Positions 1 through 7,209 of a stretch of DNA of 9,613 nt are shown one piece after another. The stretch's first letter is position 1. Each line of letters begins with the position of its first letter. This DNA is from Mageeibacillus sp. UBA5436 (GTDB lineage Bacteria > Bacillota > Clostridia > Saccharofermentanales > DTU023): positions 12,547 through 22,159 of the forward strand of contig DIRM01000042.1 of assembly GCA_002427545.1 (NCBI GenBank). Direction: 5' to 3'. The position numbers and the translations under genes were made by a program. The notes under the pieces were generated by a model. The model searched no databases. It saw only the letters and a list, made by a program, of their open reading frames with translations, and had not been told where the DNA came from.

Positions 1-3000
1 GATTTAGCTCACATCAAGCCTTTATTTGAAAATGAAAAGGAATATCAAGAATTTAAGGATAGACATGCTAAGGCGAAAATTGAAACTTTTGATTTAATGG
101 ATGCAAAAGGGCCACTTTTCTTTGGACTTGATGCTGGTTCGACCACAACAAAAGCTATTTTATTAGATGAACACGATGCGATTGTATATTCCTATTATCA
201 ATCTAATAAGGGCAATCCAGTAAAAACAGCTTTAAATATTTTGGAAGATATTTATCAAAATCTACCAGAAAATGCCTATATTGCTAGAGGCTGCGCAACA
301 GGTTATGGAGAGGCTTTACTTAAAACAGCATTACAATTAGAAGATGGCGAAATAGAGACCATGGCACATTATCGAGCGGCAGAATACTTTTTGCCAAACG
401 TCGATTTCATAGTTGATATTGGTGGTCAGGACATGAAATGTATGCATGTCAAGGATGGCATCATTAATAATATTATACTTAATGAAGCTTGCTCTTCAGG
501 TTGTGGTTCCTTTATTCAAACTTTTGCCACAGGCTTAAATATGGAGGTTCCAGATTTTGCAAAAGAAGCTTTATTTGCAAAAAATCCAGTAGACTTAGGC
601 ACACGCTGTACTGTTTTTATGAATTCAAGAGTTAAACAAGCTCAAAAAGAAGGGGCAGAAGTTGGCGATATTTCTGCTGGCTTATCTTATTCTGTTGTCC
701 GTAATGCACTTTATAAAGTCATAAAATTACGTGATGTCGATCAAATGGGTGAAAACATTGTTGTACAAGGTGGTACTTTTTTAAACGACGCCATATTAAG
801 AACATTTGAAAGAATTTCAGGTAGAGAGGTTATTAGACCAAATATTGCAGGATTAATGGGTGCTTTTGGTTCAGCTTTAATTGCTAAAGAAAATTGGGAT
901 GGTAAAAAGAAATCTACTATATTAACACCAAATGAATTAGAAGGTTTTGATATTAAGACGACAATAACACATTGCCAAAAATGCCAAAATCATTGTCAGC
1001 TGACAATACATGCATTCCCATCAGGCATTAAACATATTTCAGGTAATCGTTGTGAGCGAGGTGCTGGTATCGTTAATAAAGGCGAACGTTTACCAGATAT
1101 GTATGATTATAAATACAAGAGAATTTTTTCTTATTATCAAGCTTTACCAAAATCTAAAAATAAATATGGGAAAATTGGGATTCCTAGAGTTCTCAATATA
1201 TATGAGAATTATCCTCTATGGCATACTATTTTTAGCAATCTTGGTTTTGAAGTAGTGCTTTCTTCACGTTCGAGCCATGCTATTTACGATAAAGGTATCG
1301 ATTCTATCCCTTCAGAGAGTGTTTGCTATCCGGCTAAATTAGCTCATGGACATATTATGGATCTGATTGAAAAAAATATAGATTTAATTTTCTATCCGGA
1401 CATTCCATATGAAGTTGTAGAAAATGAGAAAGCGAATAATCATTATAATTGTCCTATTGTTACTTCTTATCCAGAGGTAATTAAAAATAATGTGGATCCT
1501 ATTATTGAAGGTAAGATTAGGTATTTAAATCCATTTTTACCTTTACATCATCCAAAAAAGTTAGTTGAAAAATTATTAGAAACCTTGAATGAGGCTGGTT
1601 TTACTGATATTACTAAAAAACAAATAAAAAAAGCCGTCAATAAAGGCTATAAAGAAATGGAGAATTATAAAGCTGATATTGTTAAAGAAGGCGAAAGAAT
1701 TCTCAAACAATTAGAAGAAAAAGATCAAACCGCTATTGTTTTAGCAGGTAGACCTTATCATATAGATCCAGAGATTAATCATGGAATACCTCAATTAATT
1801 AATAGTTTAGGCATGGCAGTAATTTCTGAAGATGCCATAGCTAAACCAGGGGTTCTAAAAAGACCTATTAGAGTCGTTGATCAATGGATGTATCATTCTA
1901 GATTATATGAAGCAGCTGCTATCGTTGCTAAGAACCCAAGACTAGAGTTAGTGCAATTAAATTCATTTGGTTGTGGTTTAGATGCTATAACCACAGATCA
2001 ATCAGAAGAAATCTTGGAGGCAAATAATAAACTTTATACTTGCTTGAAAATTGATGAAACATCGAATCTTGGTGCAGCTAGAATTCGTTTACGTTCTTTA
2101 AAAGTTGCGATGAATGAAAGAGCTAAATTAAATGCCACTCGTGAAAAATTGTTAGCTGCAAAAGATGAGGCTGAAAAAGCTGTTTCTGAAGTAGATAATT
2201 CTGATTCATATGCAAAACCTAGAGTTCAATTTACAGAAGAAATGCGTGAAACGTATACTATTCTTGCACCTCAAATGGCTCCTACACAATTTGCTTTAGT
2301 TGGACCAGTTCTGAGAAGACATAATTATAATGTTAAAATTTTGGAAAAAGCTACTGCTGAAGATATAGAAGTAGGCCTTAAATTTGTTAATAACGATGCT
2401 TGTTATCCAACGATTATTGTTGTCGGACAAATGATGAATGCTATCTTGAGTGGTGAATATGATGTTAATCGAACGGCTTTTATCATTACACAAACAGGTG
2501 GTGGTTGCCGAGCAACAAATTATGTCGCTTTTTTACGAAAAGCCTTAAGAGATGCAAATTTAGAGCAAGTTCCAGTTATTGCCTTATCTGCAAATGGAAT
2601 TGAAGAAAATCCGGGACTAAAGTTATCATTGCCTCTTATTCATCATGCGGTTCAAGCTATTGTATTAGGTGATTTATTAATGACTTTAATATTGAGAGTT
2701 AGACCTTATGAAATAAAAAAAGGTTCGGCTGATGCTCTATATAATAAATGGTTAAATATCTGTATAGATTTTGTTTCTGGAAAAGCTGATAACTACAGTT
2801 ATAAAAAGCTAATCGATCAAATCATTGCAGAATTTGATCAATTTCCTATGTTGGATATTCCAAGAAAACCTCGAGTTGGTGTCGTTGGGGAGATTTTAGT
2901 GAAATTTCAACCTGATGCCAATAATAATGTTGTCCGTGTCATTGAGGAAGAGGGCTGTGAGGCAGTTGTACCTGGTTTGCTAGATTTCTTTTTGTATTGT

Positions 3001-3549
3001 TCTGTCAATCCAACTTTTAAATATCAAGAATTAGGTGAATCTTTAGGCGGAAGCATAGCAGGGGAATCAATTATAAAAATCTTAGAAATGTATCGTAGTC
3101 GTATTAAAAAACGTTTGGCTGAAACTGGAAAATTCCCAGTTCCGCAAGATATTCATATTTTAGCTGGCTATGCCCAAGAGATACTTTCAATAGGCAATTC
3201 AACTGGGGAAGGCTGGTTCTTAACGGCAGAAATGATTGAATTAATTCATTCAGATGCTCCAAATATTATCATGTGCCAACCTTTTGCCTGTTTGCCTAAT
3301 CATGTAACAGGTAAGGGAATGAGAAAGGCCTTGCAGGATAAATTTCCAGTTGCCAATATTACACCAATTGATTATGATCCAGGTGCAAGTGAAGTGAATC
3401 AATTAAATCGAATTAAATTAATGATTTCGACTGCAAAATTTAATCAAAAGGAAATCCCTAATTTAACAGAAGCTGAAAAAGAAGAAACAGAAGAAGAAAA
3501 ATTACAAAATCTTTATCAATTAATTGATTCTAAGAAAAAAAATAATTAA
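1..3549 (+). CDS. Fused 2-hydroxyacyl-CoA dehydratase activase-related protein (BadF/HgdC ATPase + DUF2229/HgdB-like), 5' partial
   Basis: The frame is open from base 1, so the ATG at base 97 is internal; 1182 residues are visible and the N-terminus is missing. Counting from that Met, residues about 5-265 form a BadF/BadG/BcrA/BcrD (ASKHA-fold) ATPase domain: phosphate motif GLDAGSTTTK at 10-19, second motif DIGGQD at 107-112, and two cysteines (C132 in EACSSGCG, C171 in GTRCTVF) matching the [4Fe-4S] ligands of HgdC-type activators. A cysteine cluster (CQKCQNHC, 293-300, plus C319) follows, then a DUF2229 region (about 350-560) and an HgdB-like part with conserved AGRPYH (551), SFGCGLDA (about 622), NNDACYP (about 765) and TQTGGGCR (about 799). 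The tail is acidic and lysine-rich. Family knowledge: activators use ATP to drive a low-potential electron into a dehydratase Fe-S cluster. Full-length fused homologues are about 1400 residues with a further ATPase domain in front, so I infer that piece lies upstream. The substrate of these fusions is unclear; no dehydratase subunits are in view. Confidence 0.9.
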   Translation, partial: DLAHIKPLFENEKEYQEFKDRHAKAKIETFDLMDAKGPLFFGLDAGSTTTKAILLDEHDAIVYSYYQSNKGNPVKTALNILEDIYQNLPENAYIARGCATGYGEALLKTALQLEDGEIETMAHYRAAEYFLPNVDFIVDIGGQDMKCMHVKDGIINNIILNEACSSGCGSFIQTFATGLNMEVPDFAKEALFAKNPVDLGTRCTVFMNSRVKQAQKEGAEVGDISAGLSYSVVRNALYKVIKLRDVDQMGENIVVQGGTFLNDAILRTFERISGREVIRPNIAGLMGAFGSALIAKENWDGKKKSTILTPNELEGFDIKTTITHCQKCQNHCQLTIHAFPSGIKHISGNRCERGAGIVNKGERLPDMYDYKYKRIFSYYQALPKSKNKYGKIGIPRVLNIYENYPLWHTIFSNLGFEVVLSSRSSHAIYDKGIDSIPSESVCYPAKLAHGHIMDLIEKNIDLIFYPDIPYEVVENEKANNHYNCPIVTSYPEVIKNNVDPIIEGKIRYLNPFLPLHHPKKLVEKLLETLNEAGFTDITKKQIKKAVNKGYKEMENYKADIVKEGERILKQLEEKDQTAIVLAGRPYHIDPEINHGIPQLINSLGMAVISEDAIAKPGVLKRPIRVVDQWMYHSRLYEAAAIVAKNPRLELVQLNSFGCGLDAITTDQSEEILEANNKLYTCLKIDETSNLGAARIRLRSLKVAMNERAKLNATREKLLAAKDEAEKAVSEVDNSDSYAKPRVQFTEEMRETYTILAPQMAPTQFALVGPVLRRHNYNVKILEKATAEDIEVGLKFVNNDACYPTIIVVGQMMNAILSGEYDVNRTAFIITQTGGGCRATNYVAFLRKALRDANLEQVPVIALSANGIEENPGLKLSLPLIHHAVQAIVLGDLLMTLILRVRPYEIKKGSADALYNKWLNICIDFVSGKADNYSYKKLIDQIIAEFDQFPMLDIPRKPRVGVVGEILVKFQPDANNNVVRVIEEEGCEAVVPGLLDFFLYCSVNPTFKYQELGESLGGSIAGESIIKILEMYRSRIKKRLAETGKFPVPQDIHILAGYAQEILSIGNSTGEGWFLTAEMIELIHSDAPNIIMCQPFACLPNHVTGKGMRKALQDKFPVANITPIDYDPGASEVNQLNRIKLMISTAKFNQKEIPNLTEAEKEETEEEKLQNLYQLIDSKKKNN

Positions 3550-3586
3550 TCAAATCAAATAGAAAATCATTATTATTATATTTTTA

Positions 3587-3634
3587 CAATTAAAAAGGGA
3601 ACTATCTTATTTTGGTAGTTCCCCTTTTTAATTG
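3587..3634. terminator. Bidirectional rho-independent terminator between activase gene and pdxK
   Basis: The left arm (3587-3606) and right arm (3614-3634) pair over 20 positions: an outer 13-bp part (CAATTAAAAAGGG with CCC then TTTTTAATTG), one bulged C, and an inner 7-bp part with one G-T wobble, around a 7-base loop. The A run on one side and T run on the other give a U-tract in both directions. It lies between two convergent genes, so it probably ends both transcripts. Confidence 0.85.
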
Positions 3635-3658
3635 TTTATTTGAAATAGTAAATGAAAA

Positions 3659-4492
3659 TTATTTTTTGATGTCTTCAATTAATTCTGGTAGAAGAGGTTC
3701 AAATTTAACCCCATACCAATGATCTTTATCATCTTGTGTAAACTTGATACAAGAAACTGTATAATCTGCAGCAATCTTTGCCGCTTCAATAGCTGTTTTG
3801 CCATTCAAATAAGCCGCTACAAAAGCTGAAGAATAAACATCTCCTGTGCCATGACAACCTTTAGTAATTAATTGATGTTCATAATAATCATATTTTTTAT
3901 TTTGATAGACAACGACACCTGTTTTGCCAGCACGATAACTAATACCTGTCAAAACAACGGTCTGATTTGATGATGTGATCAATGCATCCAAAATATTTTG
4001 AATATATTCTTGATCATAATTTTCTTGATATTCAATATCTGTTAAAAAGCAAGCTTCTGTTAAATTAGGTAAAATAAAATCACCTTCCTTAACCAGGTTT
4101 TTCATCTCTTTAACGAAGTCTAAATCAAAAGCAGGATATAAATTTCCATTATCAGCCATAGCTGGATCTACGAAATTGAGACAACCGTCATTAGCAACGC
4201 TATGCATGATGTCTTTTACATCATTAATCTGTTCAGCACTTCCTAGGTATCCTGTATAAATAGCATCAAATTTTAGATCCTCTGCAACCCAATGATATTT
4301 AATTTTAGGAATATCCTCAGTGAGATCACGAAAAGTATAATTAGTAAATCCAGCAGTATGTGTAGATAAGATCGCAGAAGGAATAATGCAAGTTTCCATA
4401 CCACCAGCAGATAAAATAGGTAAAGCAACCGTTAGAGAACATTGCCCAAGACAAGAAATGTCTTGTATCGTTAAAATTCTTTTATAAGCCAT
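3659..4492 (-). CDS. pdxK: Pyridoxal/pyridoxamine kinase (PdxK/PdxY-like, ribokinase superfamily)
   Basis: The 277-residue protein phosphorylates B6 vitamers (pyridoxal, pyridoxamine, pyridoxine) with ATP to give PLP or its precursors, as part of cytoplasmic B6 salvage. Visible signs: N-terminal ILTIQDISCLGQCSL, HTAGFTNYTFRDL (45-57), the VDPAMADNGNLY stretch (108-119) that matches the DPVMGD-type motif of PdxK/PdxY, PNLTEA (142-147), and the C-terminal anion-hole/catalytic motif GCHGTGD (212-218, D218 the presumed base). Length is normal for the family (about 280). I chose the ATG at 4492 because AAAGGGGG lies at ideal distance before it; an in-frame TTG at 4510 would put the ribosome site inside the coding region. 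The gene is single, convergent with the activase gene and divergent from bcp. A ThiD-type kinase for hydroxymethylpyrimidine is the main alternative, but the motifs favour PdxK. The symbol pdxK rather than pdxY is a convention. Confidence 0.88.
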   Translation of the reverse strand: MAYKRILTIQDISCLGQCSLTVALPILSAGGMETCIIPSAILSTHTAGFTNYTFRDLTEDIPKIKYHWVAEDLKFDAIYTGYLGSAEQINDVKDIMHSVANDGCLNFVDPAMADNGNLYPAFDLDFVKEMKNLVKEGDFILPNLTEACFLTDIEYQENYDQEYIQNILDALITSSNQTVVLTGISYRAGKTGVVVYQNKKYDYYEHQLITKGCHGTGDVYSSAFVAAYLNGKTAIEAAKIAADYTVSCIKFTQDDKDHWYGVKFEPLLPELIEDIKK

Positions 4493-4498
4493 ATAAAT

Positions 4499-4506
4499 CC
4501 CCCTTT
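4499..4506 (-). promoter_or_regulatory. Ribosome binding site of pdxK (decides the start)
   Basis: On the minus strand AAAGGGGG is followed by a short A/T spacer (ATTTAT) and the ATG at 4492. It overlaps the first codons of the longer reading frame that would begin with TTG at 4510, which argues against that longer start. Confidence 0.75.
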
Positions 4507-4539
4507 TCAATTATATTGAAAAATAAGCTCATGACGTTG

Positions 4540-4568
4540 ATTATACGTTTATTAACAATAAATTGCTA
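4540..4568 (-). promoter_or_regulatory. Probable promoter of pdxK
   Basis: A perfect TATAAT -10 box on the minus strand (4540-4545) is preceded, after a 17-base spacer, by TAGCAA (4563-4568), a poor match (3 of 6) to a -35 box. Predicted start near 4533 gives a leader of about 40 bases. The weak -35 lies in one arm of the inverted repeat at 4563-4590, so activity may depend on a bound regulator. Confidence 0.5.
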
Positions 4569-4590
4569 TTTTGTTTTTGTAAAATAGCAA
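4563..4590. promoter_or_regulatory. Perfect inverted repeat between divergent pdxK and bcp promoters (candidate operator)
   Basis: TTGCTATTTT (4563-4572) and AAAATAGCAA (4581-4590) are exact reverse complements separated by 8 bases, so the dyad has 10-bp arms with centres 18 bp apart. The left arm covers the proposed pdxK -35 and the right arm ends one base before the bcp -35. There is no U-tract after it in either direction, so it is not a typical terminator. It does not resemble a PerR/Fur box. The regulator is unknown; operator function is inferred from position and symmetry. Confidence 0.5.
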
Positions 4591-4591
4591 A

Positions 4592-4620
4592 TTGTATTTT
4601 TATTAATCAAAATCTATAAA
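4592..4620 (+). promoter_or_regulatory. Probable promoter of the bcp-yaaA-hydrolase operon
   Basis: TTGTAT (4592-4597, 4 of 6 to TTGACA) and TATAAA (4615-4620, 5 of 6 to TATAAT) are separated by exactly 17 bases. Start of transcription would be near 4627, leaving a leader of about 90 bases before the bcp ATG. The -35 directly adjoins the inverted repeat at 4563-4590. Confidence 0.6.
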
Positions 4621-4646
4621 ATTTATGGGAACATAGAGTACTGAAA

Positions 4647-4681
4647 AATATTCTTTTTTCATCTATGATAAAAAGAATATT
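4647..4681 (+). promoter_or_regulatory. Stem-loop in the bcp leader
   Basis: AATATTCTTTTT (4647-4658) and AAAAAGAATATT (4670-4681) are perfect complements with an 11-base loop, a 12-bp A/T-rich hairpin in the predicted 5' leader. It ends about 19 bases before the ribosome site at 4700. There is one G-C pair only, so it would be a weak structure; a role in mRNA stability or regulation, or as a second protein-binding dyad, is possible. Confidence 0.45.
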
Positions 4682-4699
4682 AGATTTGTATAGTAAGTT

Positions 4700-4707
4700 A
4701 AGGAGGA
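4700..4707 (+). promoter_or_regulatory. Ribosome binding site of bcp (decides the start)
   Basis: AAGGAGGA lies 8 bases before the ATG at 4716. An earlier in-frame ATG at 4665 sits in the loop of the leader hairpin, has no ribosome site, and would add a basic 17-residue extension that Bcp proteins do not have, so 4716 is the start. Confidence 0.88.
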
Positions 4708-4715
4708 AATTTAAA

Positions 4716-5174
4716 ATGCTAAAAGTGGGTGAAAAAGCTCCATTATTCTCATTACCAGATCAAAATGGTGATATTCATAATTTAGAAGATTATCAGGGTA
4801 AAAAGGTCGTGTTATATTTTTATCCTAAAGACAATACCCCAGGTTGTACGAAACAAGCTTGTTCTTTTGGGGAATTATATCCACAATTTCAAGAGAAGAA
4901 TGCTATAGTTTTAGGTGTGAGTAAAGATAGCGTTAAATCACATAAAAGATTTGAAGAAAAATATGGTTTACCTTTTACATTACTATCAGATGAGGAATTG
5001 AATTGTATTAAAGCATATGATGTATGGCATGAAAAAATGGCATATGGTAAAAAACATATGGGTATAGTCAGATCAACCTATTTAATAGATGAAAAAGGTA
5101 TCATCATCAAAGCTATGGAAAAAGTTAATGCCAGCAAAAATCCTGAGGATATGCTTGATGCTTTAATAGAATAA
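4716..5174 (+). CDS. bcp: Thioredoxin-dependent peroxiredoxin, Bcp/PrxQ type
   Basis: This 152-residue cytoplasmic peroxidase of the AhpC/TSA thioredoxin-fold family reduces hydrogen peroxide and organic hydroperoxides, with thioredoxin normally regenerating it. The sequence shows MLKVGEKAPLFSLPDQNG at the N-terminus, then the active-site block YPKDNTPGCTKQACSF: the peroxidatic Cys is the one in GCT and the resolving Cys follows after four residues, the C-x4-C spacing of atypical 2-Cys PrxQ enzymes. VLGVSKDS and RSTYLIDEKG are further family blocks, and the length is typical. It is first in a tight plus-strand operon, 21 bases before yaaA. Together with yaaA this makes a peroxide-defence unit, expected in an anaerobe carrying oxygen-labile Fe-S proteins. 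Confidence 0.95.
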   Translation: MLKVGEKAPLFSLPDQNGDIHNLEDYQGKKVVLYFYPKDNTPGCTKQACSFGELYPQFQEKNAIVLGVSKDSVKSHKRFEEKYGLPFTLLSDEELNCIKAYDVWHEKMAYGKKHMGIVRSTYLIDEKGIIIKAMEKVNASKNPEDMLDALIE

Positions 5175-5195
5175 TTAATTTGAAAAGAGATATAA

Positions 5196-5939
5196 ATGAA
5201 GATTATAATTTCTCCCGCAAAAACAATGAAAGTAGATACAAAGACTTTTCCTGTAAAAAACGTTCCGGTTTATCGAGAACAAACTGAAAAATTGTTGACG
5301 GCTGTTAAGAAAATGTCTTTTGAAGAACTACAAAAAATGTATAAGACCAGTGAACAATTGACTCAAGTAAATTTTGAACGATTTATGGAAATGGATTTAA
5401 ATAAAGATCTAACCCCAGCTTTAATTGCTTATCAAGGCCAAGTTTATCAACATATAAATGTAAAGAATTTAAATGAGGCAGAAATAAATTATTTAGAAAA
5501 ATATTTGCGTATTATTTCTGGCTTTTATGGTTTAGTAAAGCCTTTTGATGGAATTGTTCCTTATAGACTTGAGATGAGTAATAAATTACAAATAGATGAA
5601 AAGAAAAATCTCTACGAATTTTGGGGAGTTACATTATACCAAGATTTATTTGCTGAAGATGATAGCGTAATTAATTTAGCATCAAAGGAATATTTTTCTG
5701 TCATCAGTCCTTATTTAAAAGAAAATGACCGATTCATTAATGTAGAATTTGCTAAAGAAGAAAATGGAAAAACCAAACAATTAGGCATGGTTTCAAAAAT
5801 GGCTAGAGGTGAGATGATTCGCTATTTAGCTGAAAATCAAATTGAAAAAATTGAGCAAATAAAAGAATTTAAATTCCGTAATTTAAATTTTTCTGAAAAA
5901 TATTCAACAGAAAATAAAATGATGTTTATACAAGTATAA
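5196..5939 (+). CDS. yaaA: Peroxide stress protein YaaA (DUF328/UPF0246)
   Basis: The 247-residue protein has the hallmarks of the YaaA family: N-terminal MKIIISPAKTM, AYQGQVYQ (78-85), the block SGFYGLVKPFDGIVPYRLEM (108-127), and a C-terminal GYRF-like segment degenerated here to EFKFRNLNFSEKYS. In Escherichia coli YaaA is part of the OxyR response and lowers intracellular free iron during peroxide stress; structural work on the family suggests a DNA-binding fold, and the biochemical mechanism is not settled. It is the second gene of the operon, 21 bases after bcp and 23 bases before the hydrolase. The ribosome site is weak (AAAAGAGAT about 5 bases before the ATG). Co-location with bcp supports the peroxide role here. 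Confidence 0.93.
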   Translation: MKIIISPAKTMKVDTKTFPVKNVPVYREQTEKLLTAVKKMSFEELQKMYKTSEQLTQVNFERFMEMDLNKDLTPALIAYQGQVYQHINVKNLNEAEINYLEKYLRIISGFYGLVKPFDGIVPYRLEMSNKLQIDEKKNLYEFWGVTLYQDLFAEDDSVINLASKEYFSVISPYLKENDRFINVEFAKEENGKTKQLGMVSKMARGEMIRYLAENQIEKIEQIKEFKFRNLNFSEKYSTENKMMFIQV

Positions 5940-5962
5940 ATCGACATGAGGTAAGAATTAGA

Positions 5963-6523
5963 ATGAAACAATATTATTTAGAATCAGAACGTACAGCATT
6001 ATTTTTAATTGATATGCAGGATAAACTCTATCCTGCGATTGCAGATAAGGAGAACCTTTTAAAGCCTTTAAAAATTTTAATTAATTTAGCCAAAATTTTT
6101 GATATGCCAATCTATATCACAGAACAATATCCGAGAGGTTTAGGTGAAACATTACCGAAAATTAAAACTTGGATAGAGAATGGTGATATTCATTATTGGG
6201 AGAAAACAGCGTTTAATGCTTATTTACCAGAAGTAGAAGCACAAATCAAAAAAGACGAAGTTAAAAGTTTTATTGTAACGGGAATAGAAGCACATATTTG
6301 TGTTTTACAAACGGTACGTGAATTATTAAATAATCAATTTAATGTTTTTCTAGTCGAAGATGCAGTTGGTTCAAGAGATAATCAACATAAAAATAATGCA
6401 GTAAATTTAATGCGTGAAATGGGTGCAGTGATCTCTAATTCAGAGAGTATTGCTTATGATCTTTTAAAAGATTCCAAACATCCAGATTTTAAAACTATTT
6501 CTAATATTTTGAAAGAAAATTAA
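5963..6523 (+). CDS. Isochorismatase-family cysteine hydrolase
   Basis: The 186-residue protein belongs to the isochorismatase-like hydrolases (nicotinamidase/YcaC relatives). The putative catalytic triad is visible: D17 in LFLIDMQD, K81 in WEKTAFNAY, and C113 in VTGIEAHICVLQT, where G107-I108 precede the usual cis-peptide. The protein lacks the metal-binding His pattern that marks nicotinamidases (PncA), and resembles the short hydrolases of unknown substrate common in Firmicutes. It is the last gene of the bcp-yaaA operon, 23 bases after yaaA, with GAGGTAAG ahead of its ATG, and is followed by a terminator. The substrate cannot be read from the sequence; operon membership hints at a stress-linked role, but that is inference. 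Confidence 0.88.
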   Translation: MKQYYLESERTALFLIDMQDKLYPAIADKENLLKPLKILINLAKIFDMPIYITEQYPRGLGETLPKIKTWIENGDIHYWEKTAFNAYLPEVEAQIKKDEVKSFIVTGIEAHICVLQTVRELLNNQFNVFLVEDAVGSRDNQHKNNAVNLMREMGAVISNSESIAYDLLKDSKHPDFKTISNILKEN

Positions 6524-6552
6524 TAACTTAAATATTAAGAGCATTAGAATAA

Positions 6553-6581
6553 AAAAAGCTGAGACAATATCTCAGCTTTTT
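6553..6581. terminator. Bidirectional rho-independent terminator for the bcp and dnaX-recR operons
   Basis: A perfect 12-bp stem, AAAAAGCTGAGA (6553-6564) with TCTCAGCTTTTT (6570-6581), closes a 5-base loop. It gives a U-tract on both strands (seven T on the minus strand). It lies between the convergent hydrolase gene and recR and should stop transcripts from both sides. Confidence 0.9.
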
Positions 6582-6605
6582 AATTGAAAAATGATTTGTT
6601 TAGTT

Positions 6606-7208
6606 TTATAAAACCTTACGACCCTCAAAAGCTTTAGCTAATGTCACTTCATCAGCATATTCCAAATCACCACCCATTGGCAGACCAGAAGCGATGCGGC
6701 TAATAGTAATGCCAGTCGGTTTGATTAAGCGTGACAAATAAATAGCTGTTGCTTCACCATTCACGGTAGGATTAGTTGCTAAGATGATTTCTTTAATTTC
6801 AGGATGCTCTTGCAATCGAATTAATAATTCTCTTAACTTGATATCTTCTGGACCAATATTATCCATGGGCGAAATGACACCATGCAATACATGATATAAT
6901 CCTTGATATTCTTTCATTTTTTCTAAGGCTGCTACGTCTCTGGGTTGTTCGACTACACATAATAAACTGTGATCACGTTTTCCAGAGGAACAGATAGGAC
7001 AAGGATTTGTTTCTGTTAAATTACAACATTCTTCACACAAAGTAGTATTTTTTTTAGCATTAATAATAGAATCAGCCAATTCATTAACTTTGTCTTTTTC
7101 TAAAGACAAAATATAAAAAGCTAAACGCTGGGCAGTTTTTGATCCTATTCCAGGTAATTTTCCGAGTTCTTGGATTAATTTTGCAATCGAATTGGGAAAT
7201 TGATACAT
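6606..7208 (-). CDS. recR: Recombination protein RecR
   Basis: The 200-residue protein is the recombination mediator that, with RecO (and RecF), loads RecA onto SSB-coated DNA at gaps. In order: helix-hairpin-helix around [20 protein letters not shown] (15-34), a four-cysteine zinc motif (C58, C61, C70, C73), a Toprim domain from about residue 82 (VVEQPRDV) with [12 protein letters not shown] (144-155), and the C-terminal [19 protein letters not shown] block. Length matches RecR proteins (about 198). It is the last gene of the SRP RNA-dnaX-ebfC-recR operon; its ATG follows the ebfC stop codon by one base. No Shine-Dalgarno sequence is seen in the last bases of ebfC, so translation is probably coupled to ebfC termination. 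Confidence 0.97.
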   Translation of the reverse strand: MYQFPNSIAKLIQELGKLPGIGSKTAQRLAFYILSLEKDKVNELADSIINAKKNTTLCEECCNLTETNPCPICSSGKRDHSLLCVVEQPRDVAALEKMKEYQGLYHVLHGVISPMDNIGPEDIKLRELLIRLQEHPEIKEIILATNPTVNGEATAIYLSRLIKPTGITISRIASGLPMGGDLEYADEVTLAKAFEGRKVL

Positions 7209-7209
7209 G

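Noticed and set aside
97..99. ATG at 97 as the start of the activase gene
   Set aside because: The frame is open through the preceding 32 codons to base 1, those codons read like protein, there is no ribosome site, and family members are longer at the N-terminus.
1010..1255. 81-codon plus-strand frame inside the activase gene
   Set aside because: It is an out-of-phase frame of a well-conserved gene, with no ribosome site and no recognisable protein features.
2296..2493. 65-codon minus-strand frame inside the activase gene
   Set aside because: Antisense to a conserved coding region, low-complexity Ser/Asn/Ile composition, no ribosome site.
4493..4510. TTG start at 4510 for pdxK, adding six residues
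   Set aside because: The extra codons consist of the ribosome site AAAGGGGG itself, and the ATG at 4492 is ideally spaced from it.
4563..4590. Inverted repeat read as a transcription terminator
   Set aside because: It lies between divergent genes, has no U-tract after either arm, and touches promoter elements on both sides, so an operator is more likely.
4665..4715. ATG at 4665 as the bcp start
   Set aside because: It lies in the loop of a hairpin, has no ribosome site, and adds a basic tail foreign to Bcp, while AAGGAGGA precedes the ATG at 4716.
4511..4715. PerR/Fur or Rex operator for the peroxide operon
   Set aside because: No TTATAATNATTATAA-like or complete TTGTTAANNNNTTAACAA-like palindrome is present; only a half-site resembling TTGTTAA is seen on the minus strand.
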